Source: Arthrobacter sp. Leaf69 (lineage in GTDB: Bacteria; Actinomycetota; Actinomycetes; Actinomycetales; Micrococcaceae). From it: a DNA stretch of 53,327 nucleotides. The stretch spans positions 562 to 53,888 of the forward strand of contig NZ_LMLR01000002.1 in assembly GCF_001422645.1 (NCBI RefSeq), given 5' to 3'. The notes beneath the pieces were generated by a model that saw nothing but the letters and a program-made list of their open reading frames with translations, was not told the origin of the DNA and ran no database searches. This document shows, piece by piece, positions 46,263 to 53,327 of the stretch (positions are counted from its first letter, which is position 1; the number at the start of each line of letters is the position of its first letter). A program made the position numbers and the translations under genes.

Positions 46263-47243
46263 CTACCAGCGCCCGTTCCGGGGCCGGGGCTGGCAGACCG
46301 GGCACGTGTAAGACGAACGGTTCATGAACTGGTCCCGCCGGAGTAAGCTGACCCGGCCTGCCTGGGCACAGCGCGTGCATTCCTTGCCCTCCCGCCCGTA
46401 GGCGTTGAGGGAACGGTCAAAGTAGCCGGATGCGCCGTTGACGTTGACGTACAGCGAGTCGAAGCTGGTGCCGCCGGCCGCCAGGGCGTCGGTCATAACC
46501 TCGCGGGCGGCGTCGATGACCCGCTCGGCGTCAGCCCGCCGGAGGGTGTCCGTGGGTCTGGCGAAGTGCAGCCGGGCCTTCCAGAGAGCCTCGTCCGCAT
46601 AGATGTTGCCGATCCCCGAGACGAGCCCCTGATCCAGCAGGGCGCGTTTGAGGCCGGTTTTGCGGGCGCGGAGCCGGCGGTAGAACTCGTCGAAGGAGAA
46701 GTAGGGGTCCAACGGGTCGCGGGCGATATGCGAGGCTTCCTCGGCAATGAGCGGCAGCGGCGTTTCGGCGAGTCCGCCGGGGCCGCCGTCGGCCGTGGGG
46801 ATCAGCGAGGTGAGGAACAGGCCGCCGAAGATCCGCTGGTCCACAAACCGGAGCTGCTCCGGCATGCCGTCGGCCGGGCTGAGGCGCAGGCGCACTTTCA
46901 GGTGTTTCTCGTCCGCGGCCTCGGCGTCCTGCATGAGGAGCTGCCCGGACATGCCCAGGTGCGCCATGAGCGCGACGGCGGGAACGGCCTCCGCTGCCCC
47001 GCCGCGGGGATCAGCCGCGGGGGTGTCTGCGGGGGTGTCTGCCAGGGGCATCCAGAGGAATTTTCCGCGCCGGACCACGTCCAGGACGCGGGCGCCCTCA
47101 AGGTTGCCGGCGAAGTCCTCCGGGCCCAGTGCGTGCCGGCGGATGGAGCGCGGATCCACCACCTCAACAGCGGTGATGGTCCGGCCCCGCACCCAGCTCA
47201 CCAGACCGCGGCGAACCACTTCGACCTCGGGCAGTTCAGGCAC
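46263..47243 (-). CDS. mutM: Formamidopyrimidine-DNA glycosylase
   Basis: MutM (Fpg) removes oxidised purines such as 8-oxoguanine and cuts the abasic site. The 326-residue protein starts [12 protein letters not shown], giving the catalytic Pro and Glu after Met removal, and has the conserved lysine in RRGKFLWM, the helix-two-turn-helix in [13 protein letters not shown] and the zinc finger CTRC...CPVC at the end. An insertion rich in Ala, Asp and Pro (about 68-87, with ADTPADTPA) makes it longer than usual. The start is GTG at 47243. It lies 9 bases after rnc in the usual rnc-mutM order. Confidence 0.96.
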   Translation of the reverse strand: MPELPEVEVVRRGLVSWVRGRTITAVEVVDPRSIRRHALGPEDFAGNLEGARVLDVVRRGKFLWMPLADTPADTPAADPRGGAAEAVPAVALMAHLGMSGQLLMQDAEAADEKHLKVRLRLSPADGMPEQLRFVDQRIFGGLFLTSLIPTADGGPGGLAETPLPLIAEEASHIARDPLDPYFSFDEFYRRLRARKTGLKRALLDQGLVSGIGNIYADEALWKARLHFARPTDTLRRADAERVIDAAREVMTDALAAGGTSFDSLYVNVNGASGYFDRSLNAYGREGKECTRCAQAGRVSLLRRDQFMNRSSYTCPVCQPRPRNGRW

Positions 47244-47252
47244 GGTGCGTGC

Positions 47253-48086
47253 CTAGGCGCCGGTCTGGGAGCGCAGCTGCTGCGCGCCGGGCGCGGCGGA
47301 TCCGGCGGACGGCGTTGCGCCCGGCCCGGTTCCGGCGGACGGGGAGCCGTCCTCCCCGGCAGCTTCCGCAGCTACTGCTTCCGTAGCCGCAGCCGTAGCC
47401 GCAGCCGACGGCGCGGACAGCCTGCGCCAGGCATCCGCGGCTGCTTCCTGCTCGGCTTCCTTTTTGGAGTTTCCGCTGCCGGTGCCGTAGTCGTTGCCGC
47501 CGATACGCAGAACCGCTTCAAAGGTCCGGGCGTGGTCCGGGCCGGAGCCCTCCACGGCGTAGTTGATCGTCCCCAGCTGGCGGCTGGCCGCCAGCTCCTG
47601 GATGCTCGTCTTCCAGTCGGTGCCGGCGCCGAGCGCGGCAGCGTCCTTCAGCAGCGGCCCGATCAGGCGCATGACCAGCTGGCGTGCTGTCTCAATGTCG
47701 TTGGAGACGTACGTGGCGCCGATCAGCGCCTCCATGGTGTCCGCGAGGATGGACGCCTTGTTCTTGCCCTCGGTGAGCTTTTCGCCCTGTCCGAGGTAGA
47801 TGTACTCCCCCAAGCCGATGCTGCGACCGATGCCCGCGAGTGCCCGGGTGCTGACGACGGCGGACCGGCGCTTGGCCAGGTCACCTTCGGGCAGCGTGGG
47901 GTTGTCACGGTACAAAGCGTCGGTGACCGAGAACCCCAAAATGGAGTCACCCAGGAACTCAAGGCGTTCGTTGGTGGGGATGCCGCCGTTTTCGTAGGCG
48001 TAGGAACGGTGTGTGAGCGCAAGACGAAGCGTCCCGGCGTCAATAGTGACACCGAGACGCTTCAGAAGCTCTTCAGTTGAAGACAT
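47253..48086 (-). CDS. rnc: Ribonuclease III
   Basis: RNase III cuts double-stranded RNA in rRNA processing and regulation. The 277-residue protein has the signature NERLEFLGDSILG with its catalytic acidic residues, the second acidic pair in ADTMEALIGA, and a double-stranded RNA-binding domain at about 165-238. The last 40 residues are Ala/Gly/Pro/Ser low-complexity (repeated AAAT and SAG words) and exceed the common family length of about 230. The ATG at 48086 fits the family. It lies between rpmF and mutM. Confidence 0.96.
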   Translation of the reverse strand: MSSTEELLKRLGVTIDAGTLRLALTHRSYAYENGGIPTNERLEFLGDSILGFSVTDALYRDNPTLPEGDLAKRRSAVVSTRALAGIGRSIGLGEYIYLGQGEKLTEGKNKASILADTMEALIGATYVSNDIETARQLVMRLIGPLLKDAAALGAGTDWKTSIQELAASRQLGTINYAVEGSGPDHARTFEAVLRIGGNDYGTGSGNSKKEAEQEAAADAWRRLSAPSAAATAAATEAVAAEAAGEDGSPSAGTGPGATPSAGSAAPGAQQLRSQTGA

Positions 48087-48107
48087 CTTAGTCAGCCAGT
48101 TGGCGGA

Positions 48108-48311
48108 TTAGACGTCTGCGACCTTGCGGCCCTTGTATTCAAGGAACAGCGCGGTGCCAGCCGAGTCGGTAACGACCTTTGCCTGGTGCGGCAGGCTGTA
48201 CGTGACCTGGCCGTTCTCGACAGTCTTCACCAGGTGGGGGGCGGTTGCCTTCCACTGGGAGCGGCGGGCGCGGGTATTCGAGCGAGACATTTTCCGCTTC
48301 GGGACAGCCAC
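48108..48311 (-). CDS. rpmF: 50S ribosomal protein L32
   Basis: The 67-residue basic protein begins [20 protein letters not shown] and is the L32 of the large subunit. It lacks the CxxC...CxxC zinc ribbon; this is the cysteine-free form found in many actinobacteria. The start is a GTG at 48311. It lies just downstream of yceD, the usual gene pair, and upstream of rnc. Confidence 0.96.
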   Translation of the reverse strand: MAVPKRKMSRSNTRARRSQWKATAPHLVKTVENGQVTYSLPHQAKVVTDSAGTALFLEYKGRKVADV

Positions 48312-48347
48312 GGCTAACTCATTTCTCTCTAGTCCAACACTTACAAA

Positions 48348-48896
48348 TCAGTTTTGCCGGTCAGGCTTAGCCAAGTCAGCTAGGGCAGCCCAGCGAGGAT
48401 CTACCACCTCGTGGTGATGCCCCGGCTCGTCTTCCAGGCGAACTCCACATTCGGAGCAAAGGCCCTGGCAGTCTTCCCGGCACACCGGCTGGAACGGCAG
48501 CATGGTTACAACTGCGTCCCGCAACACCGGCTCAAGATCGATCAGATCGTGCTCGACTCGACGTTGCTCTTCTTCGTCTTCTTCATCCGAGAACTCAGCG
48601 TCCTCGTAGAAGAAAAGTTCTTGCACATTGACCTCAAGGTCATACGCAAGGGGATCCAGGCATCGGCCGCATTCGCCGGTTACTTCGACGTTCGCGGTAC
48701 CTGATACCAAAATTCCTTCGTGTACGGCCTCCAGCCGCAGGTCCAGCTCGACATCCGAGCCTTCCTGCACGCCAATGAGTGCCACACCAAGATCACTCGG
48801 TGCGGGTACATGTTCTGTCAGCGTCCGCATGCTTCCCGGACTGCGTCCGAGGTCCTTGACGTCGAACGCCAAGGGCGAACTAGCATCTCGTTTAAT
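48348..48896 (-). CDS. yceD: DUF177 (YceD) family protein
   Basis: YceD-family proteins affect 23S rRNA accumulation and pair with rpmF. The protein has the family cysteines in GECGRCLDPL and CREDCQGLCSECG, and the C-terminal DPRWAAL box, plus a very acidic stretch (FSDEEDEEEQRR). The first conventional start in frame is TTG at 48872, giving 174 residues. However, a strong AGGAG at 48906-48902 lies five bases upstream of an in-frame ATT at 48896, and no ATG, GTG or TTG lies within reach of it. The coordinates given use this ATT, giving 182 residues; the shorter form is possible. Confidence 0.85.
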   Translation of the reverse strand: MKRDASSPLAFDVKDLGRSPGSMRTLTEHVPAPSDLGVALIGVQEGSDVELDLRLEAVHEGILVSGTANVEVTGECGRCLDPLAYDLEVNVQELFFYEDAEFSDEEDEEEQRRVEHDLIDLEPVLRDAVVTMLPFQPVCREDCQGLCSECGVRLEDEPGHHHEVVDPRWAALADLAKPDRQN

Positions 48897-48983
48897 GAGA
48901 ACTCCTGTTGAACATATGACCGACGTACCATCTTAGCCTGATCTTCCGGACGGACTCAAACCGGGGACACGCCGGCGGTTCGC

Positions 48984-49016
48984 ACCGCGGTCCGGCCCCG
49001 GAAAGGGCCGCGCACC
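48984..49016 (-). terminator. Possible hairpin after coaD
   Basis: CGGCCC (48993-48998) pairs with GGGCCG (49005-49010) around a 6-base loop, with partial pairing outside. It lies about 30 bases after the coaD stop on the minus strand. No T-run follows, so this is weak. Confidence 0.3.
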
Positions 49017-49045
49017 GGCAGCAGGCCGCCGAGTACCGATCAAGC

Positions 49046-49546
49046 TTACCCTCTGCGCGGCTGGTCCCGGACCGGCTCGCCCGCGTGCAGCCGTTTCAGC
49101 ACGGAGCGCGGCACAAAGTCGGACACATCGCCGCCCAGGGTGAACACTTCCTTGATCAGGGTCGAGGACAAGTGGAGGTAGTGGCTTTCGGCGGGCAGGA
49201 AGACCGTTTCGACGCCGGTGAGCTGCCGGTTCATCGTCGCCATCGGCAGTTCGTAGTCGAAGTCGGAGGAGGAACGGAGGCCCTTGACGATGGCGTCCAC
49301 GCCCCGCTGCCGGCAGTACTCGGCGAGGAGTCCCTCCCCCACCGGCTCCACCACGATGCCGCGCAGTGAGGCCAAAGTTTCCCGGGCCATGTCAATGCGT
49401 TCCTCGAGCGTGAAGCGGTATTTCTTGGCGTAGTTCGTGGAGACGCCCACAATGACCTCATCAAAGAGGCCGGCGGCCCTGGCAATGACTTCCAGGTGTC
49501 CGTTGTGGATGGGATCAAAGGAGCCAGGGCATACGGCGCGTCTCAT
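49046..49546 (-). CDS. coaD: Phosphopantetheine adenylyltransferase
   Basis: CoaD makes dephospho-CoA from 4'-phosphopantetheine and ATP. The 166-residue protein has the nucleotidyltransferase HNGH motif at residues 14-17 (GSFDPIHNGHLEV), KGLRSSSDFDYELPMA, and SSTLIKEVF near the C-terminus. Length and start (ATG at 49546) are standard. It reads divergently from an SDR gene across a 48-base gap. The coaD-yceD-rpmF-rnc-mutM series is conserved in actinobacteria. Confidence 0.97.
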   Translation of the reverse strand: MRRAVCPGSFDPIHNGHLEVIARAAGLFDEVIVGVSTNYAKKYRFTLEERIDMARETLASLRGIVVEPVGEGLLAEYCRQRGVDAIVKGLRSSSDFDYELPMATMNRQLTGVETVFLPAESHYLHLSSTLIKEVFTLGGDVSDFVPRSVLKRLHAGEPVRDQPRRG

Positions 49547-49580
49547 GCTCCGAACCTACCGTATCGCCGGCTCAGCCCGG

Positions 49581-49597
49581 GATAACATGACTGAATG
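49581..49597 (+). promoter_or_regulatory. -10 element for a leaderless SDR transcript
   Basis: GATAAC at 49581-49586 lies eight bases before the SDR ATG at 49595, and no Shine-Dalgarno sequence precedes it. The transcript probably starts at or within two bases of the start codon. No convincing -35 was seen. Confidence 0.45.
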
Positions 49598-50452
49598 TCA
49601 GCATCGAACCTTCCCTTCACCGTGTCCGGAGGCGTGGTCCTCGTGACGGGCGCCGCCATGGGCATGGGCCGTCTGTACGCCCTGCGAGCGGCCCGCGAGG
49701 GCGCGGGCGTCGTGATTCTCTGGGACGTCGACGCCGACGGCCTGGCGAACACCGCCGCCGAAGTGACTGCGCTCGGGGCGCGCGCCGTCGTCCGCCAGGT
49801 GGACCTCGCCGACCGCGCGGCCATCGCCGAGGCCGCCGCGGAGTGCACGTCGGAAGGTCCGCTGACGCTGCTGGTTAACAACGCCGGAATTGTCCGGGGG
49901 GCGCTCTTCTGGGACCACAGCCCGGAGCGGGACATCGCCCTGACCATGGACATCAATGCGCTGGCGCCGATGTACGTCACCCATGCGTTCCTCCCGGGCA
50001 TGATGGCCGACGCCGCCCGGCCGCGCCGGATCCTCAACATCGCCTCCGCGGCCGGCACGGTGTCCAACCCGCGGATGAGCGTTTACGCGGCGTCCAAGTG
50101 GGCGGTTATCGGCTGGAGCGACTCGCTCCGGCTGGAACTCGAACAGCAGGGCTTCGGCCACCTTAAGGTCACTACGTTCTGTCCCAGCTACATCTCCACC
50201 GGGATGTTCGACGGCGCCCGCGGGCCGCTGCTGACACCGCTGATGACTCCGGAGGACGCCGTGGACCGGGCCTGGCGGGCCACCCTTGCCGGACAGCCGC
50301 AACTGATCGCCCCGGCGACAGCGCAACTGGGCAAGGTCCTGCGGGGCCTGCTGCCGGTGCGGGCCTGGGACTTTGTGGGCGGGAAGGTCTTCGGGATCTA
50401 CTCCACCATGGACAAGTTCACCGGCCGGGACCAGAAGGCGGGCACCCGATGA
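49595..50452 (+). CDS. Short-chain dehydrogenase/reductase
   Basis: The 285-residue SDR has the cofactor loop TGAAMGMGR in place of the more usual TGxxxGIG, an aspartate after strand 2 (LWDVDADG) that favours NAD, NNAG, the Ser in NIASAAG, Tyr164 and Lys168 in YAASK, and a C-terminal hydrophobic extension. It resembles SDRs acting on fatty or steroid-like alcohols (SDR16C-like), but the substrate is unknown. Its TGA overlaps the next start in ATGA, making it the first gene of a coupled three-gene operon. Confidence 0.87.
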   Translation: MSASNLPFTVSGGVVLVTGAAMGMGRLYALRAAREGAGVVILWDVDADGLANTAAEVTALGARAVVRQVDLADRAAIAEAAAECTSEGPLTLLVNNAGIVRGALFWDHSPERDIALTMDINALAPMYVTHAFLPGMMADAARPRRILNIASAAGTVSNPRMSVYAASKWAVIGWSDSLRLELEQQGFGHLKVTTFCPSYISTGMFDGARGPLLTPLMTPEDAVDRAWRATLAGQPQLIAPATAQLGKVLRGLLPVRAWDFVGGKVFGIYSTMDKFTGRDQKAGTR

Positions 50453-51657
50453 ACTCCCCGACACCCCTCCCGTGGCAGCGGACCGCGACCGGCGCCAACC
50501 TGCTCTCCCCCGACGGCACCCTCGGCGTAACAATCTTCGAGGAGATGACCACCCTTGCGCTGCAGACCGGCGCCATCAACCTGGGGCAGGGTTTCCCGGA
50601 CGAGGACGGCCCGGTGGAGATCAAGGCCGCCGCCCAGGCCGCGATCGCCGCCGGAGCCAACCAATACGCACCCGGCAAGGGCATCCTGGAACTGCGCGAG
50701 GCAATCTCCCTGCACCAGGAACGCTTCTACGGCCTGACGCCGGACCCGCAGACCGAGATCATCGTCACCACCGGCGCCACCGAGGCCATTGCCGCCTCGC
50801 TGCTGGCGCTGGTGGGCCCCGGCGATGAGGTCCTCACGTTCGAGCCCTTCTACGATTCCTACGGCGCGATCATCGGCCTCTCCGGCGCCCGCCACGTCAC
50901 CACCCCGCTGCTGGCCCCGGACTTCATGCCGGACCTGGACGCCCTCGAAGCGGCGTTCAGCAGCCGGACCAAGGTGGTGTTGATCAACAACCCGCACAAC
51001 CCCACCGGCGCCGTGTTCCCCCGCGAGGTGCTGGAACGCGTCGTCGAGCTTGCCACCCGGTACGACGCCGTCATCATCAGCGACGAAGTCTACGAACACC
51101 TCACCTTCGGTGTCCGCCACATCCCGGTGGCCGGCCTGCCGGGCGCCGCGGAACGCACCCTGACCATCTCCTCGGCCGGTAAGACCTTCTCCTTCACCGG
51201 CTGGAAGATCGGCTGGCTCTGCGGCCCGGAACACCTCGTCTCGGCCGCCCGCACGGTCAAGCAGTTCTTGAGCTACAGCTCCGGCACCCCGTTCCAGACG
51301 GCCATCGCGGCCGGGCTGGGGCTGCCGGACGAGTTCTACACCGGCATCGCCGATACCCTCCAGCTCAAACGGGACATCCTCAGCGAGGGACTGCGCGCCG
51401 CGGGGCTGGACGTCTTCACCCCGCAGGGGACGTACTTCGTGAACGTGGACACCGCGCCGCTGGGCATCACCGACGCACTGGACCTGGCCCGCCGGCTCCC
51501 CGCGCTGGTGGGCGTCGCCGCCATTCCCGTGCCCGTGTTCTGCCACCCCGAAGGCGCCGAACGCACCCGGACCCTTCTGCGGTTCGCGTTCTGCAAGCGG
51601 ATTGACGTCCTGCAGGAAGCCGCCGGACGGCTCGCGACCCTCCGCGACCTCCTCTGA
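50449..51657 (+). CDS. Pyridoxal-phosphate aminotransferase, class I/II
   Basis: The 402-residue fold-type I aminotransferase has INLGQGFPDEDGP at the start, NNPHNPTGAVF, DEVYEHLTF and the PLP lysine Lys245 in SSAGKTFSFTGWK. It groups by appearance with the kynurenine/glutamine transaminase-like enzymes and with mycobacterial Rv0858c, proposed as the succinyldiaminopimelate aminotransferase DapC. The true substrate is not visible. The start overlaps the SDR stop, and its TGA overlaps the next ATG, so the three genes are tightly coupled. Confidence 0.9.
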   Translation: MNSPTPLPWQRTATGANLLSPDGTLGVTIFEEMTTLALQTGAINLGQGFPDEDGPVEIKAAAQAAIAAGANQYAPGKGILELREAISLHQERFYGLTPDPQTEIIVTTGATEAIAASLLALVGPGDEVLTFEPFYDSYGAIIGLSGARHVTTPLLAPDFMPDLDALEAAFSSRTKVVLINNPHNPTGAVFPREVLERVVELATRYDAVIISDEVYEHLTFGVRHIPVAGLPGAAERTLTISSAGKTFSFTGWKIGWLCGPEHLVSAARTVKQFLSYSSGTPFQTAIAAGLGLPDEFYTGIADTLQLKRDILSEGLRAAGLDVFTPQGTYFVNVDTAPLGITDALDLARRLPALVGVAAIPVPVFCHPEGAERTRTLLRFAFCKRIDVLQEAAGRLATLRDLL

Positions 51658-52439
51658 TGGCTGACACCCCCGACGCTTCGCGCTTCCTCCGCACCACGGG
51701 CCAGCACGCCGCGATCGAGCCCGACGAGTTCACCGAGGGCGGCTTTGTGCTCAGCATCGGCGGGGCGGAACAGTCGCACGTCAACTTGGCAGACCCCTCG
51801 GACATCTTCTACGAGTACCTGCGCAGGATCGGCCACGTGGTGGACCTCGCGGCGCCCTGGGGCGAACCCGTCACGGCGCTCCATCTCGGGGCGGGTGCCC
51901 TGACGTTAGCCAGGTACATCCAGGCCACCCGGCCGGGCTCCGTGCAGTACGCGGTGGAGCTGGAACGGGAACTGCTGGACTTCGTGATGCAGCAGCTCCC
52001 CCTGCCCGACGGCACGCAGCTGCACACCATCATCGGCGACGCGCGGGACGCCCTGGCGGAGCTGCCGCCGGAGCTGCGCTTCGACGTCGTGATCCTGGAC
52101 ATCTTTTCAGGTCCCGAGGCGCCGGAGCACATCGCGTGCACGGAGTTCTACCTCGAGGCGGCGGCGAAGCTGAGCCCCCGCGGGGTGCTGATCGTCAACG
52201 TGGGCGACGAACCGGGCCTCACGCTGGTCCGGAGCCAGGTGGCCGCGCTGCGCCGGGCGATGGTCGACGTCGCCGCCTTTGCCGAGGCCGGGATGTTCAG
52301 CGGCCGCTATCCCGGCAACATCATCCTCACCGGGACGCAGGGGCCCTGGCCGGAAGTGTGGACCGCGGCGCTCACCGCTCGCGGGCCGCACCCCGCGAAG
52401 GTGCTGTCCGGCGTCGGCCTCGACGAAATTTCGGACTAG
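51657..52439 (+). CDS. Spermidine synthase-like class I methyltransferase-fold protein
   Basis: The 260-residue protein has a Rossmann-like core resembling spermidine synthase: LHLGAGALTLARYI for the nucleotide part, YAVELERELLDFV, GDARDALAELP and VVILDIFSG, where Asp would take the catalytic aspartate position. It lacks the GGGDG loop of true spermidine synthases. Many actinobacteria have such stand-alone forms without polyamine genes nearby. Activity is unknown. It overlaps the aminotransferase stop by one base. Confidence 0.82.
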   Translation: MADTPDASRFLRTTGQHAAIEPDEFTEGGFVLSIGGAEQSHVNLADPSDIFYEYLRRIGHVVDLAAPWGEPVTALHLGAGALTLARYIQATRPGSVQYAVELERELLDFVMQQLPLPDGTQLHTIIGDARDALAELPPELRFDVVILDIFSGPEAPEHIACTEFYLEAAAKLSPRGVLIVNVGDEPGLTLVRSQVAALRRAMVDVAAFAEAGMFSGRYPGNIILTGTQGPWPEVWTAALTARGPHPAKVLSGVGLDEISD

Positions 52440-52454
52440 CCCGGCTGGGATCTG

Positions 52455-52916
52455 ATGGTTGCGATCCTCCTGACCGGCATGTCCGGCGTCGGCAAGTCTT
52501 CGGTGCTGGCAGAACTCGCCCGGCGCGGCTTTGACACGGTGGACACGGACGACGGCGGCTGGATCCGGCGGGACGGTGGCGAGCAGTTGTGGCATGAGCC
52601 CCTGATGGAGGCGTTGCTGTCCAGTTCGCGGCAGCGTCCCCTATTTGTGCAAGGCACCGTCGCAAACCAAGGGCACTTCTATGACCGGTTCAACGCGGTG
52701 GTGCTCCTCAGCGCGCCCCGCGAAGTGATCCTGGAACGCCTGCGCACGCGGACCACCAACGATTTCGGGAAGTCTGCTGGTGAGCGGGCGAAAATTATGC
52801 GCGACGTCGCGGAAGTGGAGCCGCTGCTGCGTGCCGGTTCCACGCACAAACTCGACACGAGGCGGCCGCTTGACGAAACCGTCGGTGCGTTGATCGCGAT
52901 CGCTGCACTGAAGTAA
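52455..52916 (+). CDS. Small P-loop kinase-like ATPase
   Basis: The 153-residue protein has Walker A at residues 8-16 (GMSGVGKSS), VDTDDGGW as a substrate-binding acidic region like that of shikimate or adenylate kinases, and a lid-like LRTRTTNDFGKS region. It belongs to the AAA_18/nucleoside-kinase-like group; the substrate is unknown. The ATG at 52455 lies 15 bases after the methyltransferase-like gene and could share its transcript. No ribosome binding site stronger than GGGA is seen. Confidence 0.8.
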   Translation: MVAILLTGMSGVGKSSVLAELARRGFDTVDTDDGGWIRRDGGEQLWHEPLMEALLSSSRQRPLFVQGTVANQGHFYDRFNAVVLLSAPREVILERLRTRTTNDFGKSAGERAKIMRDVAEVEPLLRAGSTHKLDTRRPLDETVGALIAIAALK

Positions 52917-53076
52917 CCGGGCTGGCGCGGGGCGCGTCTGCACGTTTGAGGCCGTTCGTCGGCGTTACGGCCGTCGTACCTTTCAGTGCACCACTCGCGG
53001 GGTCCGGCGGATCATTCATCCAGTGCAATACCGCAGCGGCCCCTTTATTGTCGGTGGCTCGCGGGATCATAAGAGT

Positions 53077-53327
53077 GTGGAAAGCAGGGCAGGGTGGAGT
53101 GCGGAATGCCGGGAGGCGGTGGACGCCGTTACCGGGTCCGTTGCTGCGCTGGCTGCCTTGATCAACGCAGCGGAGGAACGCGGAGATTTGCCTGGTGCTG
53201 ATCTGTTGCGGGAGTTGGCGGATGCGTGTCTGGACGGGATGGCCGGGGTGGCGCGGCTGGATGCCCGGTCGGCGGCGGTGAAGGTCCGGCTGGCCGCGGC
53301 GTACGCGGAGGTTTCCCGGGCTCTGGC
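53077..53327 (+). CDS. DUF222 / HNH endonuclease family protein (N-terminal part)
   Basis: The frame runs from GTG 53077 to the right edge without a stop (VESRAGWSAECREAV...; AALINAAEERGDL; LLRELADACLDGMAGVARLDARSAAVK). This is the N-terminal DUF222 (13E12 repeat) region of the family that usually ends in an HNH endonuclease domain and occurs in many copies in Arthrobacter genomes. The start has no ribosome binding site; CATAAG at 53068-53073 lies just upstream. The catalytic half is outside the window, so activity cannot be judged. Confidence 0.8.
   Translation, partial: MESRAGWSAECREAVDAVTGSVAALAALINAAEERGDLPGADLLRELADACLDGMAGVARLDARSAAVKVRLAAAYAEVSRAL

Overview
The window (53,327 bp, roughly two-thirds G+C) looks like chromosome from a member of the Micrococcaceae, most likely Arthrobacter or Pseudarthrobacter. 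The signs are the GC-rich codon use, many GTG and TTG starts, a homodimeric-type aceE, an actinobacterial fasR-fabD-fabH-acpP-fabF locus, DUF3145 and DUF2469 proteins, and a DUF222/HNH gene at the right edge. The genus is inferred from gene content and order, not from a search.

Left part (1-6.3 kb, plus strand): the end of aceE (acetyl-CoA supply) is followed by the PucR-type activator gene fasR and the type II fatty-acid synthesis genes fabD, fabH, acpP and fabF. Matching 17-bp inverted repeats lie upstream of fasR and of fabD.

The rest is built on a conserved actinobacterial housekeeping order, read on the minus strand from coaD (49.5 kb) to xerC (7.1 kb): coaD, yceD, rpmF, rnc, mutM, smc, ftsY, amtB-glnB, ffh, rpsP, khpA, rimM, trmD, rplS, two lepB genes, rnhB, DUF2469, yraN, comM, dprA, xerC. 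It joins ribosomal proteins, rRNA and tRNA maturation, the SRP targeting pathway (ffh, ftsY), signal peptidases, DNA repair and uptake proteins, and chromosome condensation.

Accessory genes interrupt this order. Between rpsP and ffh are a hypothetical gene, a repeat cluster, a VOC dioxygenase-like gene, an amidohydrolase, thiC under a TPP riboswitch and an alpha/beta hydrolase. Between ffh and amtB-glnB are a solitary G6PDH paralogue and a 640-bp repeat-filled region. Between amtB and ftsY are an MFS exporter and a GH79-like glycosidase. Between smc and mutM are a 1,581-residue secreted protein with four DUF4082 domains, an SDR behind a short upstream ORF, and a three-gene membrane operon. 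To the right of coaD a coupled SDR, aminotransferase and spermidine-synthase-like operon runs on the plus strand, then a small P-loop kinase and a truncated DUF222 gene.

Recurring themes are long perfect hairpins at convergent junctions, probable leaderless starts, coupling through overlapping stop and start codons, in-frame short repeats in core proteins, and three intergenic regions each made of their own degenerate repeats. No tRNA, rRNA, insertion sequence, prophage or CRISPR array was recognised.
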